Assembly: GCA_023667395.1 (NCBI GenBank)
Contig: JAMPAC010000002.1
Coordinates: 1-64,000, forward strand
Origin: Blautia sp.
Lineage (GTDB): Bacteria; Bacillota; Clostridia; Lachnospirales; Lachnospiraceae
Direction: 5' to 3'
Length of the DNA stretch: 64,000 nt
The notes below the pieces were generated by a model. It ran no database searches. It was not told the origin of the DNA and was given only the letters and a program-made list of their open reading frames with translations. Each line of letters starts with the position of its first letter. Positions within the stretch are counted from its first letter, which is position 1. A program made the position numbers and the translations under genes. Of this stretch, positions 15,633 to 26,725 are shown piece after piece.

Positions 15633-16448
15633 ATGAAGGTATATGTCTGCTTCCCGGAGGGGAAGGCAAAAGCGCTGACAATGAGTTATGACGACGGCAA
15701 GATCCAGGACGAGAGGCTGATCGGTATTTTTAACAAATATGGGATCAAGGGCACTTTCAACCTGAATTACGGCCTGATGGAGAGGGAACAGGAGCCTCCG
15801 CGCATTTCCAGGAACCGGATTGCGGAACTGTATCGGGGGCATGAGGTGGCGACCCATACCATGACCCATCCCACCATAGAGAGGTGTCCCCTCACGGAAG
15901 TGGCGGCGGAGATTTTGGAGGATAGAAAGGGTCTGGAAGAACTGACGGGACAGTTGGTGAGGGGGCATGCTTATCCCAACGGTTCCTACAGCGAGGAGAT
16001 CAAGCAGCTGTTCGGGCAGCTTGGGATCGCCTATGGCAGGGTGGTGCCTTCCGTGCCCGATTTCGCATTGCCTGTTGATCCCATGGAGTGGCACCCCACC
16101 TGTCACCATAATGATCCTGAACTGATGCAGAAAGCGGAATTTTTTGCCAATTTCCAGAAAAAGCAGTATCTTAAATTAATGTATGTATGGGGGCATAGCT
16201 ATGAATTTGACAACAATGACAACTGGGATGTGATTGAGAAATTCTGTGAATACATGGGCAGCCGGGACGATATCTGGTATGCCACCAATATCGAGATCAT
16301 CGATTACATGGAGGCTGCAAAACGCCTGAAGTTTTCCGCTGATAATGAAAAAGTCTGGAACCCCAGCGCCCAGAGCGTATGGCTCCAGGTGGATGACGGG
16401 AAATATGTGGAAGTAAAGGGCGGCAGCAGGGTGAATCTGAATGACTGA
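15633..16448 (+). CDS. Polysaccharide deacetylase (NodB/CE4) family protein
   Basis: 271 residues. Motif 1 is SYDDGKIQDERL, with a Ser in place of the usual Thr-Phe before the catalytic and metal-binding Asp pair. Motif 2 is the His-x3-His metal site HTMTHPT. YGIKGTFNLNYG is the typical first barrel strand. No signal peptide is visible, so it acts in the cytoplasm or on a soluble glycan derivative. A C-terminal extension of about 40 residues contains a small beta domain. It overlaps the next gene by 8 bases. Confidence 0.85.
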   Translation: MKVYVCFPEGKAKALTMSYDDGKIQDERLIGIFNKYGIKGTFNLNYGLMEREQEPPRISRNRIAELYRGHEVATHTMTHPTIERCPLTEVAAEILEDRKGLEELTGQLVRGHAYPNGSYSEEIKQLFGQLGIAYGRVVPSVPDFALPVDPMEWHPTCHHNDPELMQKAEFFANFQKKQYLKLMYVWGHSYEFDNNDNWDVIEKFCEYMGSRDDIWYATNIEIIDYMEAAKRLKFSADNEKVWNPSAQSVWLQVDDGKYVEVKGGSRVNLND

Positions 16449-17232
16449 ACCTGACGGAGGTGCTTTCGGGACGGCGTTATCCGATTTCACGTTCGAGGCT
16501 GCTTGCGGCGCGGCGATCCGGCATCTGGCGGACAGTGGCTGCACGGCGAAACAGATCATGGAGCGGCTGGATTATCCGGTATCCGGCGAGCGCGTGCGGA
16601 AAGCCTTGTATAAGCACTTATGCGACACGGGTGTCATATTGGAAGATTCTCCTGAACGAGGAGTTCCGGAGGCAAAACCGGAGTATGTTTTGGAATACAA
16701 TTCCTACGGCAAACCAAGCTATCGGAGAAAGAGTACTTCACAAACAGATGACTGCATGACTGGTTTTGATCCTGTTGAGGCGGCATGGACGGAGGCGGTC
16801 TATAGACTGGCAAGCGTTTCCCCTGAATCGGTTTTAAGCGATCCGTCAAAAAAAGCATTTGGATGGAGCGGTCAGGGAATGCGTGGGAGAGGATCCGGTA
16901 ATTCCGGGCGGGATCATGCAGCGAAATCATCCGACTGTTCAGGGAAGGGGGCGGAATTGTCCGCATTTTTGTCCCGAAAATGCAATTTTCAAAAGGGCGA
17001 GACAGCGTACATGTCCTGTGATTTCGGGGTTCCTGATTCCATGGCCGCAAAAGGGATCCCTCTGCTGAACGGGCGGCAGCGGGAATATTTGGAGGGCATT
17101 CCCTGGCCCCGCCGCAGGGTATACCACAGGCTGGATCACCGGATGCAGGAGATATTATGCAGTTTGTATGAGCAGCATGTATACGAGGGAATCTGCTATT
17201 TTATGCTGCGCAGGGAGAAACTGTATTTATAA
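16441..17232 (+). CDS. Protein of unknown function with N-terminal HTH-like segment
   Basis: 263 residues, family not recognised. The first 60 residues ([20 protein letters not shown], then [14 protein letters not shown]) look like a small helix-turn-helix unit. The middle (residues about 75-190) is low in predicted structure, with many Ser, Gly and Lys. The C-terminal 60 residues ([20 protein letters not shown] and following) are conserved-looking. It is translationally coupled to the deacetylase by an 8-base overlap. No transmembrane helix is seen. Confidence 0.65.
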   Translation: MTEPDGGAFGTALSDFTFEAACGAAIRHLADSGCTAKQIMERLDYPVSGERVRKALYKHLCDTGVILEDSPERGVPEAKPEYVLEYNSYGKPSYRRKSTSQTDDCMTGFDPVEAAWTEAVYRLASVSPESVLSDPSKKAFGWSGQGMRGRGSGNSGRDHAAKSSDCSGKGAELSAFLSRKCNFQKGETAYMSCDFGVPDSMAAKGIPLLNGRQREYLEGIPWPRRRVYHRLDHRMQEILCSLYEQHVYEGICYFMLRREKLYL

Positions 17233-17294
17233 AAACAGCCTCAGAGCAGGGGCATTGCAGTGGAGAGGCGGAACTGGAATAAGAACTGGAATAA
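17232..17294 (+). repeat. Intergenic repeat upstream of glpK
   Basis: Copy of the dispersed element: AACAGCCTC, GGGGCATTG, then CGGAACTGGAAT at 17269 and a second partial GAACTGGAATAAG. It ends directly before AGAAAGGAG of glpK. Confidence 0.8.
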
Positions 17295-17308
17295 GAAAGG
17301 AGTCCCAC

Positions 17309-18805
<1,497 letters not shown>

Positions 18806-18812
18806 CAGTAAA

Positions 18813-20000
18813 ATGCTGGTACAGAAATATAAAGACATGTTGTCGGGAAAATCCGTGATCAGGCAGCTTTCTGAATTTGCCACTGCCAGAGGGCAGGAGA
18901 TCGGGTATGAGAATGTGTTTGACTACAGTCTGGGGAATCCTTCGGTACCTGTTCCCCAGGCGTTCACGGACGCCATGGTCGAGATGCTGCAGAACGAAGA
19001 TACCCTGGCGCTCCATGGCTACAGCCCCAGCCTGGGCATCACCGCGGTGAGGGAAGCGGTGGCGGCGTCCCTGGAGAGACGGTTTGGGCTGCCTTACCGG
19101 AAAGAGCATATTTTCATGGCTTCCGGCGCAGCAGGGGCGCTGGCCCATGCGTTCCGTCTGGTGACGGAGCCGGGGGACGAGGTGCTGACTTTTGCCCCCT
19201 TTTTCCCGGAATATAATCCCTATGTAAACCTAAGCGGCGCGGTGCTGAAAGTGGTTCCGCCGGACACGGAGAATTTCCAGATCAATTTTGAAAAGTTTGA
19301 GGAAATGCTGACGGAGAAAGTCATGGCGGTGCTGGTGAACACGCCCAACAATCCCTCCGGCGTGGTGTATTCTGCGGAAACGTTGAAACAGCTGGCACAG
19401 CTGCTGAGAGAAAAATCGGTGCAGTACGGGCATGATATTTACCTGATCTCGGATGAGCCCTACAGGGAGATCGTGTTCGAGGGAGTGGAGGCGCCCTGCG
19501 TATCCGCTTTCTATGACAACACGATCATGTGCTATTCCTTTTCCAAATCATTATCCCTGCCTGGGGAGAGGATCGGTTATGTAGCCATCCATCCGGGCTG
19601 TAAGGATGCGGAGACCATGGTCAATATGTGCGGTCAGATTTCCAGGGGCATCGGGCACAACTGCCCGCCCTCCATCATACAGTTGGCGGTGGCGAAGGTA
19701 CTGGATCAGACGGCGGACCTTGGCGTCTATGAGACGAATATGAACCTGATCTATCGGGAACTGATGGAACTGGGATTCCAATGCGTAAAGCCGGGCGGAA
19801 CCTTTTATATTTTTCCCAAGGCGTTGGAGGAAGATTCCCAGGCGTTCTGTCAGAAAGCTTTGAAATATGATCTGATCCTGGTGCCTGCGGACACGTTCGG
19901 CGCGCCCGGATATTTCCGCATGGCATACTGCATCGACACGGAGAAAGTGGAGCGTTCCCTGCCCGCGTTGAGAAAATTTGTGAAAGAGACTTATATCTAA
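18813..20000 (+). CDS. PLP-dependent class I/II aminotransferase
   Basis: 395 residues, fold type I. Recognisable motifs: GYSPSLGITAVREAVA, substrate loop NTPNNPSGVVY, SDEPYREIVF and the Schiff-base lysine in SFSKSLSLPGERIGY. It resembles clostridial aspartate/aromatic aminotransferase-like proteins that begin MLVQKYKDML. The exact amino donor is unknown. Start 18813 has AGAGGAG upstream; the frame from 18777 overlaps glpK. Confidence 0.88.
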   Translation: MLVQKYKDMLSGKSVIRQLSEFATARGQEIGYENVFDYSLGNPSVPVPQAFTDAMVEMLQNEDTLALHGYSPSLGITAVREAVAASLERRFGLPYRKEHIFMASGAAGALAHAFRLVTEPGDEVLTFAPFFPEYNPYVNLSGAVLKVVPPDTENFQINFEKFEEMLTEKVMAVLVNTPNNPSGVVYSAETLKQLAQLLREKSVQYGHDIYLISDEPYREIVFEGVEAPCVSAFYDNTIMCYSFSKSLSLPGERIGYVAIHPGCKDAETMVNMCGQISRGIGHNCPPSIIQLAVAKVLDQTADLGVYETNMNLIYRELMELGFQCVKPGGTFYIFPKALEEDSQAFCQKALKYDLILVPADTFGAPGYFRMAYCIDTEKVERSLPALRKFVKETYI

Positions 20001-20092
20001 ACAGTCTCGGAACCCCGCCAGGGGAATTGGAGTGGAGAGACGGAACTGGAATAGGAAGTATATAAACAGCCTCGGAACTGGAATAGGGGGTA
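19999..20092 (+). repeat. Intergenic repeat between aminotransferase and patatin genes
   Basis: Two tandem units: AACAGTCTCGGAA...CGGAACTGGAAT (20041) and AACAGCCTCGGAACTGGAAT (20065-20084). It ends at the GGGGG of the downstream RBS. Confidence 0.8.
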
Positions 20093-20099
20093 AACGATA

Positions 20100-20948
20100 A
20101 TGTATCAGGCTGGACTGATTTTGGAAGGCGGCGGGATGAAAGGCCTGTATACCGCCGGTGTGCTGGATTTCTTTTTGGATAAGGATATCATGTGCTCCAG
20201 CGTCTACGGCGTCTCCGCAGGGGCATGCAGCATGTGCAGCTACCTGTCAAGGCAGCGCGGCAGGACGCGGGATGTCAATATCGATTATATAGACAGCAAA
20301 AATTATTGCGGCGTCAGGAGCCTTGTGACTTCCGGTGACCTGTTCAACGTCACCATGCTTTATCACCTGATACCCGATTACCTGCATCCATATGATAATG
20401 AAGCGTTCGCGGCATATGAGGGAAAGGCTTACAGTGTGGCGACCAATATTGTCACGGGCAGGCCGGAGTATTTCCGGATCCGGGATATGAAAGCAGACAT
20501 CGACAAGATCAGGGCTTCTGCATCCCTCCCGCTGGTGTCAAGAAATGTGAAGATCGACGGGAATTATTATCTGGACGGGGGTCTCAGCGATTCCATTCCC
20601 CTGCAGAAATCCGTCATGGACGGCAACAGGAAGAATATCGTGGTCATGACCAAGGAAGTGGGATATGTGCGCAGACCCTCTTCCCAGATGGGACTCATAA
20701 AAGCCCGCTATGTGAAATATCCTAAAGTAGCGGAACTGATGGCGGAACGGCACATCAACTATAATGAACAGGTGGCTTACATTGAGAGGCAGCAGGCCAA
20801 CGGCCAGGCGTTTGTGATCCGTCCCCAGCATCCCAGCGATGTGGGCAGGGTGGAAAAGGACGCGGAGAAACTGCAGGCACTGTACCAGCAGGGATACGAC
20901 GAGGCGGAGGCCTGTTATGAGGATCTTATGGCGTATTTGGAGGATTAA
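20100..20948 (+). CDS. Patatin-like phospholipase (YjjU-type)
   Basis: 282 residues. Oxyanion loop EGGGMKGLYTAGVLD, nucleophile elbow GVSAG (Ser), and the catalytic Asp in LDGGLSDSIPL give the Ser-Asp dyad of patatin-like lipases. The YjjU-type family is suggested by the DVLMDK-equivalent LDFFLDKDI and the C-terminal RPQHPSDVGRVEKD. It is expected to be an intracellular lipid acyl hydrolase. Spacing and repeat upstream suggest its own transcript or a loose operon with the aminotransferase gene. Confidence 0.88.
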   Translation: MYQAGLILEGGGMKGLYTAGVLDFFLDKDIMCSSVYGVSAGACSMCSYLSRQRGRTRDVNIDYIDSKNYCGVRSLVTSGDLFNVTMLYHLIPDYLHPYDNEAFAAYEGKAYSVATNIVTGRPEYFRIRDMKADIDKIRASASLPLVSRNVKIDGNYYLDGGLSDSIPLQKSVMDGNRKNIVVMTKEVGYVRRPSSQMGLIKARYVKYPKVAELMAERHINYNEQVAYIERQQANGQAFVIRPQHPSDVGRVEKDAEKLQALYQQGYDEAEACYEDLMAYLED

Positions 20949-20987
20949 AAAGCAGAAGCGCTGGAACCGGAACAAGCGCTTGCAAGT

Positions 20988-21044
20988 CCCGCAAAATTGC
21001 CGGGCGATTACAATCGCCCTGGGACGCAATTTTGACTTCGCGGG
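20988..21044. repeat. Nested palindrome
   Basis: Outer arms CCCGC...CGCGGG and AAAATTGC/GCAATTTT enclose an inner perfect hairpin GGGCGATT/AATCGCCC (21002-21019). It resembles the composite palindromes at 36938 and 45655. Confidence 0.6.
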
Positions 21045-21094
21045 AGGGGCTGCCTGAACTGTTACCTGTCAACAATAATTGAATGGAGAAAATT

Positions 21095-21946
21095 ATGTGG
21101 GAGATTATTAAATCGATTATTTATGGAATTGTGGAGGGGATCACGGAGTGGCTGCCCATCAGCAGCACCGGGCATCTGATCCTGGTGGAGCAGCTGATCC
21201 CTTTTCAGGGGGTCAGCGAGGACTTTTTCGGCATGTTTGACGTGGTGATCCAGCTGGGCGCCATCCTGGCAGTGGTGCTGTTGTTCTGGAAGCAGATATG
21301 GCCCTTTGCGCTGACGAAAAAAGAGCGGGAAGGGCGGACTGACATCGCTTCTTATTTTAAAAAAGATATCTGGACGCTTTGGTTTAAGATCCTTGTGTCC
21401 TGCGTGCCTGCGGCGGTCATCGGCGTGCTTTTTGACGATGTGTTCGACGCCCTGTTCTATAATCCGCCCTGTGTGGCCATTGCGCTGATCGTATTCGGTA
21501 TTGCCTTCATCCTGATTGAGAACTGGAATAAGGGCAGGAGGCCTAAAGTAAGGGCATTGTCGGAAATCACTTACCAGACCGCCCTGCTGATCGGCATTTT
21601 TCAGCTGATCGCGGCCATCTTCCCCGGGACTTCCCGTTCCGGCGCAACCATTGTGGGCGCTCTTCTGATCGGGGTATCCAGGACCGTGGCGGCGGAGTAT
21701 ACGTTTTTTCTGGCGATTCCAGTCATGTTCGGCGCAAGCCTGCTGAAAGTGGTGAAATTCGGCTTTGAATTTACTTCCCTGGAACTGATACTCTTAGGGC
21801 TCGGAACGGTGGTTTCCTTTGTGGTATCGCTGTATGTGCTCCGCTTTTTGATGGGATACATCAAGAAACATGATTTCAAGGTTTTCGGCTGGTACAGGAT
21901 TGCCCTGGGTATTGTGGTACTGCTTTATTTCTGGATTTTTTCGTAA
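21095..21946 (+). CDS. uppP: Undecaprenyl-diphosphatase
   Basis: 283 residues, integral membrane BacA/UppP family. Signature 1 is EGITEWLPISSTGH, signature 2 is PGTSRSGATIVGALL, which supply catalytic Glu, Ser, His and Arg. It recycles undecaprenyl pyrophosphate to the monophosphate carrier for peptidoglycan and other cell-wall polymers and can confer bacitracin resistance. ATG 21095 has GGAG 7 bases upstream; the ATG at 21083 is part of that RBS. Confidence 0.95.
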   Translation: MWEIIKSIIYGIVEGITEWLPISSTGHLILVEQLIPFQGVSEDFFGMFDVVIQLGAILAVVLLFWKQIWPFALTKKEREGRTDIASYFKKDIWTLWFKILVSCVPAAVIGVLFDDVFDALFYNPPCVAIALIVFGIAFILIENWNKGRRPKVRALSEITYQTALLIGIFQLIAAIFPGTSRSGATIVGALLIGVSRTVAAEYTFFLAIPVMFGASLLKVVKFGFEFTSLELILLGLGTVVSFVVSLYVLRFLMGYIKKHDFKVFGWYRIALGIVVLLYFWIFS

Positions 21947-21961
21947 AAGTTCAATAAATTG

Positions 21962-21990
21962 TTGACATTTATCGATAAACAGAATATACT
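21962..21990 (+). promoter_or_regulatory. Sigma-A promoter of the DUF6465 gene
   Basis: TTGACA (21962-21967), 17-base spacer containing the palindrome TTTATCGATAAA, TATACT (21985-21990). Confidence 0.8.
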
Positions 21991-22069
21991 GCTTGTGTCG
22001 GAGAGCGAAAAGTTTGTTTTATTAAAAAAGAATGTGGTATTGCTTCATAAATGAAGGGAGAGAAAAGTT

Positions 22070-22597
22070 ATGGCAGCAAGCAAGAAGACAGCCGCAAAGG
22101 TTGAAGCGCCTAAGACGGCGGCAGCTAAAAAAGCGGCGAACACTAAGAAAGCAGCGCCTGTTCAGACAGAGACGGAAACAATAGAGACAGTTAAGGGCGA
22201 AGAGGCAGCTGTGGAAAAAACAGCAGAAAAAGAAGAGACAGCGGAGAAGAAAGCAGCGGCCGCAAAGAAGGCAACGGAGAAGAAGACGGCAGAGGAAAAG
22301 AAGACTACTGGACGCGGAAGAAAACCGGCGGCTAAGAAAGCGGAGTTAAAGACAGAGATTCATCTTGAGTTTGGCGGAAACGCTTATTCGGTAGACTTAA
22401 AGGGTGAATTCGAGATCCAGTTCGGCGACAATGCCTATACGCCGGATAAACTGGTGAAGAGCGCAAAGGACGTATGGAAATACGACCTGAAGCAGAAAGC
22501 CGGAGACCTGGAAAACATTGAACTGTACGTAAAGCCTGAAGAGCATGCTGTTTATTATGTAATGAACAGGGAATTCCAGGGCAGTTTTTATATCTGA
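22070..22597 (+). CDS. Lys/Ala-rich protein with C-terminal DUF6465-like domain
   Basis: 175 residues. The first 95 residues are almost entirely Lys, Ala, Glu and Thr (KKAAAAKKATEKKTAEEKKT), like histone H1-type tails, and probably disordered. The last 80 residues form a compact beta-rich domain (IHLEFGGNAYSVDLKGEFEI, ...AVYYVMNREFQGSFYI), matching what I recall as DUF6465 of Lachnospiraceae. Function is unknown; the basic tail suggests nucleic acid or polyphosphate binding. It has its own strong promoter and terminator, so it is probably highly expressed. Confidence 0.75.
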   Translation: MAASKKTAAKVEAPKTAAAKKAANTKKAAPVQTETETIETVKGEEAAVEKTAEKEETAEKKAAAAKKATEKKTAEEKKTTGRGRKPAAKKAELKTEIHLEFGGNAYSVDLKGEFEIQFGDNAYTPDKLVKSAKDVWKYDLKQKAGDLENIELYVKPEEHAVYYVMNREFQGSFYI

Positions 22598-22628
22598 TCG
22601 TTAAGGCAAATAGAAAATCCGACTATTC

Positions 22629-22656
22629 AAAGGACCCGGGGGCAGGGTCCTTTTTT
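22629..22656 (+). terminator. Terminator after the DUF6465 gene
   Basis: AAGGACCC and GGGTCCTT arms around GGGGCA, followed by a run of six Ts. Confidence 0.9.
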
Positions 22657-22690
22657 ATAATTATTTTAGATTTATTTTTATGAAAATCGG

Positions 22691-22719
22691 TTGACAATAT
22701 ATGGGGTAAGTGATATTTT
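22691..22719 (+). promoter_or_regulatory. Sigma-A promoter of the hrcA operon
   Basis: TTGACA (22691-22696), 17-base spacer, TATTTT (22714-22719). The CIRCE operator starts 14 bases further on, covering the likely transcription start. Confidence 0.75.
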
Positions 22720-22733
22720 ATGGTTAGCGGATG

Positions 22734-22760
22734 TTAGCACTCCCCATGAACGAGTGCTAA
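22734..22760 (+). promoter_or_regulatory. CIRCE operator (HrcA binding site)
   Basis: Exact consensus: TTAGCACTC, nine bases, GAGTGCTAA. HrcA bound here represses the class I heat-shock operon; the repressor gene follows immediately, giving autoregulation. Confidence 0.97.
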
Positions 22761-22777
22761 TAACATGGAGGGGAGGT

Positions 22778-23827
22778 ATGGAAGTGGAACTGGACGACAG
22801 AAAAAAGAAGATCCTTCAGGCAGTGATCCGCAACTACCTGGAAACGGGAGAGCCAGTGGGCAGCAGGACCATTTCAAAATATACCGACCTGAACTTAAGT
22901 TCCGCTACCATTCGCAACGAGATGGCCGATCTGGAGGAAATGGGTTATATTTTACAACCCCATACCTCGGCAGGCCGGATACCTTCCGACAAGGGCTACC
23001 GCCTTTATGTGGATACCATGATGGAGGAAAAGGAGCGGGAAGTAGTCGAGATGAAGGAAATGCTGGTGGAGCGTCAGGACAAGATGGAGACGCTGCTGAA
23101 GCAGGTGGTCAGGGTTCTCGCCCAGAATACGCAGTATGCCACCATGATCTCCGCGCCCCAGGCAAAGCGTAATAAGCTGAAGTTCATCCAGCTTTCCCGG
23201 GTGGATGCAGGACAAATCCTGGCAGTCATTGTCATAGAGGGGAATGTGATCAAGAACAACATCCTCTCCGTGGACGAGGAGATCAGCGATGAGACGCTTT
23301 TAAAGCTGAACATTCTGCTGAATACCCATTTGAACGGTTTGTCCATTGACGAGATCAATCTGGCGATGATAGCGGTTATGAAACAGCAGGCCGGCATCCA
23401 CAGCGCCATTGTCAGCGAGGTGATCGATGCGGTGGCGGAGGCGATCCGGGCGGAGGAGGATCTGGAGATCTATACCAGCGGGACGAACAACATCCTGCGG
23501 TATCCGGAACTGGCGGATCACCAGAAAGCCAGTGAATTGATCAATGCCTTTGAAGAAAAGCAGCTGCTTGGGACGCTTCTTCAGGACAACAGTGGAGAGG
23601 GTGAGGACACCGGGATCCAGGTATATATCGGATCGGAAAGCCCGGTACAGAGTATGCGGGACTGCAGCGTGGTTACTGCTACTTATGAATTAGGGGACGG
23701 CATGAAGGGAACCATTGGTATTGTGGGTCCCAAGAGAATGGATTATGACAAGGTTGTCAGAACTCTCAGGTCTTTGCAGCAGCAGCTGGATGAGTTGTAT
23801 AAAGACGATGAGAAACAGGATAGATGA
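22778..23827 (+). CDS. hrcA: Heat-inducible transcription repressor HrcA
   Basis: 349 residues. An N-terminal winged helix (RKKKILQAVIRNYLETGEPV, then SSATIRNEMADLEEMGY) is followed by the GAF-like and dimerisation regions. It binds CIRCE and needs GroEL for folding in B. subtilis. ATG 22778 has GGAGGGG 7 bases upstream and lies right after CIRCE. The order hrcA-grpE-dnaK-dnaJ is standard for Firmicutes. Confidence 0.97.
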   Translation: MEVELDDRKKKILQAVIRNYLETGEPVGSRTISKYTDLNLSSATIRNEMADLEEMGYILQPHTSAGRIPSDKGYRLYVDTMMEEKEREVVEMKEMLVERQDKMETLLKQVVRVLAQNTQYATMISAPQAKRNKLKFIQLSRVDAGQILAVIVIEGNVIKNNILSVDEEISDETLLKLNILLNTHLNGLSIDEINLAMIAVMKQQAGIHSAIVSEVIDAVAEAIRAEEDLEIYTSGTNNILRYPELADHQKASELINAFEEKQLLGTLLQDNSGEGEDTGIQVYIGSESPVQSMRDCSVVTATYELGDGMKGTIGIVGPKRMDYDKVVRTLRSLQQQLDELYKDDEKQDR

Positions 23828-23840
23828 CAGAATAGAAAAC

Positions 23841-24013
23841 AGTCTCGGAATGGGAAGCGCAGAGCAAGGGGGCACTGGAATGCAGAGACCGGAACAAACT
23901 CCTGCAGGCAGGAGTTGAAATAGATAAAAAATAGTCTCGGAATGTAAAGCGCAGTACGGGGGCGCTGGAATGCGGAGACCGGAACAAACTCCTGCAAGCA
24001 GGAGTTGAAATAG
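23841..24013 (+). repeat. Tandem 92-base intergenic repeat between hrcA and grpE
   Basis: Two imperfect copies (23841-23923 and 23933-24013), each running from AGTCTCGGAATG through GGAATGC.GAGACCGGAAC to a hairpin ACTCCTGC/GCAGGAGT and GAAATAG. It is a longer variant of the dispersed CGGAACTGGAAT element and ends before the grpE RBS. Confidence 0.85.
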
Positions 24014-24027
24014 AAAGGAATGATAAC

Positions 24028-24681
24028 ATGACAGATCAGGAAAGAGAAGAAACGAAAGCCGCAGAATCCGCTGGGGAGGAGACCACAGCGGAAGGCGAGG
24101 CCATAGAGGAGACAGCGGCGGAGACCCCTGAAGAGGATTCCCCTGGGGAAGAAGTTCCCGGGGAGGTTTCCGAGGAAGAGCCGCCCATGAGCAGGGCGGA
24201 GAAAAAAGCCGCCAAAAAGCAGGCAAAGCACGATAAAAAAACGGACGCCTACAAAGAGCAGATCGAGCAGCTGGAAGATAAGGTAAAGCGTCAGCTGGCG
24301 GAATTTGAAAATTTCCGCAACCGCTCCGAAAAAGAAAAACATGCCATGTTTGAGACCGGAGCCAGAAGCGTGATCGAGAAGATCCTGCCAGTGGTAGATA
24401 ATTTCGAGAGAGGTCTTGCCACAGTACCGGGGGATAAGCAGGAAGATCCTTTTGTGGACGGCATGAACCGGGTTTACAAACAGCTTCTCACGGAACTGGA
24501 CAATCTCGGCGTAAAGCCCATTGAGGCAGTGGGAAAGGAATTTGACCCTAATCTCCACAACGCGGTGATGCAGACGGAGAGCGAAGAGTATGAATCCGGC
24601 ATAGTGGCGCAGGAACTCCAAAAGGGGTACACCTATCGGGACAACGTGGTTCGACACTCCATGGTTTCCGTCGTGGAGTAA
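24028..24681 (+). CDS. grpE: Nucleotide exchange factor GrpE
   Basis: 217 residues. An acidic N-terminal tail of about 55 residues is followed by the long coiled coil (EQIEQLEDKVKRQLAEFENF, RNRSEKEKHAMFETGA) and the beta-rich head (GKEFDPNLHNAVMQTESEEY, ...DNVVRHSMVSVV). It releases ADP from DnaK and acts as a thermosensor. It is in the hrcA operon, followed by dnaK after 143 bases. Confidence 0.96.
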   Translation: MTDQEREETKAAESAGEETTAEGEAIEETAAETPEEDSPGEEVPGEVSEEEPPMSRAEKKAAKKQAKHDKKTDAYKEQIEQLEDKVKRQLAEFENFRNRSEKEKHAMFETGARSVIEKILPVVDNFERGLATVPGDKQEDPFVDGMNRVYKQLLTELDNLGVKPIEAVGKEFDPNLHNAVMQTESEEYESGIVAQELQKGYTYRDNVVRHSMVSVVE

Positions 24682-24824
24682 AGGAAATTACCAGGTTCGA
24701 AAGGATTCCCCAGGCGTTTTCAGGTTTCATATGGGAGAATGCGAAGATCAGCATCCTTCTGACAAACAGCAAGGTAGTAAATATCATATAAATAAAAGAA
24801 CAAACAAATTGAGGAGGCATAAAA

Positions 24825-26705
24825 ATGAGTAAGATTATCGGTATTGACTTGGGTACAACAAACAGTTGTGTGGCAGTAATGGAAGGCGGTAAGCCTGCTG
24901 TTATCGCAAATGCAGAGGGCGCAAGAACCACACCTTCCGTAGTGGCTTTCACCAAGACCGGCGAGAGGCTGGTGGGCGAGCCCGCAAAGCGTCAGGCGGT
25001 TACCAACGCGGAGAAGACCATCTCCTCCATTAAAAGGGATATGGGTACGGACAGGGGACGTACCATTGACGAGAAGAAATATTCCCCTCAGCAGATTTCC
25101 GCTATGATCCTGCAGAAACTGAAAGCGGATGCGGAAAGCTATCTGGGTGAAAAGGTGACGGAAGCGGTTATCACCGTTCCTGCATATTTCAATGACGCGC
25201 AGCGTCAGGCAACCAAGGATGCAGGCAAGATCGCGGGTCTGGACGTAAAACGTATCATCAACGAGCCTACTGCGGCGGCGCTGGCATATGGCCTGGACAA
25301 TGAAAAAGAGCAGAAGATCATGGTATATGACCTTGGCGGCGGTACTTTCGACGTTTCCATCATTGAGATTGGCGATGGCGTGATCGAAGTTCTTGCCACC
25401 AACGGTGACACCCATCTGGGCGGCGATGATTTTGACAACAAGGTTATCCAGTGGATGCTGTCCGAGTTTAAGAAAGCGGAAGGCGTAGACCTGTCCGGCG
25501 ACAAGATGGCAATGCAGAGACTGAAAGAGGCGGCTGAGAAAGCCAAGAAAGAACTTTCCAGCGCCATGACTACCAATATCAACCTGCCTTTCATCACTGC
25601 AACGGCTGAGGGTCCCAAGCATTTTGACATGAATCTGACCCGTGCGCAGTTTGACGAACTGACAAGGGATCTGGTGGATAAGACTGCGGTTCCCGTACAG
25701 AACGCCATGAAAGATGCGGGTCTTACCAATGCGGATCTGGGTCAGGTACTGCTGGTGGGCGGTTCCACCAGGATTCCTGCGGTGCAGGATAAGGTAAGGG
25801 CGCTCACGGGCAAGGAACCCAGCAAGTCCCTGAATCCCGACGAGTGCGTGGCCATCGGCGCTTCCGTACAGGGCGGCAAGCTGGCAGGCGACGCAGGCGC
25901 AGGCGATATCCTGCTGCTGGATGTTACCCCTCTGTCCCTGTCCATTGAGACCATGGGCGGCGTGGCTACCAGACTGATCGAGAGAAACACCAGGATTCCT
26001 GCAAAGCAGAGCCAGATCTTCTCTACCGCTGCTGATAACCAGACCGCTGTGGACATCAATGTGGTGCAGGGTGAGAGACAGTTCGCGAGAGATAACAAGT
26101 CCCTTGGACAGTTCCGTCTGGATGGGATCCCTCCCGCAAGGAGAGGTATGCCTCAGATCGAAGTTACTTTTGATATTGACGCTAACGGTATTGTAAACGT
26201 ATCCGCAAAGGATCTGGGCACCGGCAAGGAGCAGCACATCACCATTACCGCAGGTTCCAATATGTCCGATGATGAGATTGAGAGGGCGGTAAAGGAAGCG
26301 GCTGAGTTCGAGGCACAGGATAAGAAGCGGAAAGAGGCCATTGAGGCCAGAAACGATGCTGACTCCTTTGTATTCCAGACGGAGAAAGCGCTGGAGGAAG
26401 TAGGCGATAAGCTGGGCGACAGCGACAAGGCTGCGGTTCAGGCGGATCTGGATGCTGTCAAGGCCATCCTGGAGAGAACCAAGGATCATGAAATGAGCGA
26501 CAGCGAGGTGGATGAACTGAAAGCGGCCAAGGAGAAACTGACCAACAGCGCGCAGGCGCTTTTCACCAAGATGTATGAAAATATGCAGGCGCAGGGAGGA
26601 GCCGGTCCCGATATGGGTGGAGCGGCGGGCCCTGATATGGGTAGCGCGTCTGCGTCCGCTTCCGCTAATGATGATGTGATCGACGGAGACTTCAGAGAAG
26701 TTTAA
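24825..26705 (+). CDS. dnaK: Chaperone DnaK (Hsp70)
   Basis: 626 residues. ATPase domain motifs [51 protein letters not shown] and [13 protein letters not shown]; interdomain linker [16 protein letters not shown]; substrate-binding domain with [20 protein letters not shown]; Gly/Ala-rich tail ending in an acidic [11 protein letters not shown]. It is shorter than E. coli DnaK in the early ATPase lobe, as in Gram-positives. RBS GAGGAGG precedes the start. Confidence 0.98.
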   Translation: MSKIIGIDLGTTNSCVAVMEGGKPAVIANAEGARTTPSVVAFTKTGERLVGEPAKRQAVTNAEKTISSIKRDMGTDRGRTIDEKKYSPQQISAMILQKLKADAESYLGEKVTEAVITVPAYFNDAQRQATKDAGKIAGLDVKRIINEPTAAALAYGLDNEKEQKIMVYDLGGGTFDVSIIEIGDGVIEVLATNGDTHLGGDDFDNKVIQWMLSEFKKAEGVDLSGDKMAMQRLKEAAEKAKKELSSAMTTNINLPFITATAEGPKHFDMNLTRAQFDELTRDLVDKTAVPVQNAMKDAGLTNADLGQVLLVGGSTRIPAVQDKVRALTGKEPSKSLNPDECVAIGASVQGGKLAGDAGAGDILLLDVTPLSLSIETMGGVATRLIERNTRIPAKQSQIFSTAADNQTAVDINVVQGERQFARDNKSLGQFRLDGIPPARRGMPQIEVTFDIDANGIVNVSAKDLGTGKEQHITITAGSNMSDDEIERAVKEAAEFEAQDKKRKEAIEARNDADSFVFQTEKALEEVGDKLGDSDKAAVQADLDAVKAILERTKDHEMSDSEVDELKAAKEKLTNSAQALFTKMYENMQAQGGAGPDMGGAAGPDMGSASASASANDDVIDGDFREV

Positions 26706-26725
26706 AATAAACCCGAGGTATAGGT

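Noticed and set aside
24720-26489. 589-codon minus-strand frame over dnaK
   Set aside because: Long antisense frames over GC-rich dnaK genes are common artefacts of codon bias; the sequence has no domain resemblance.
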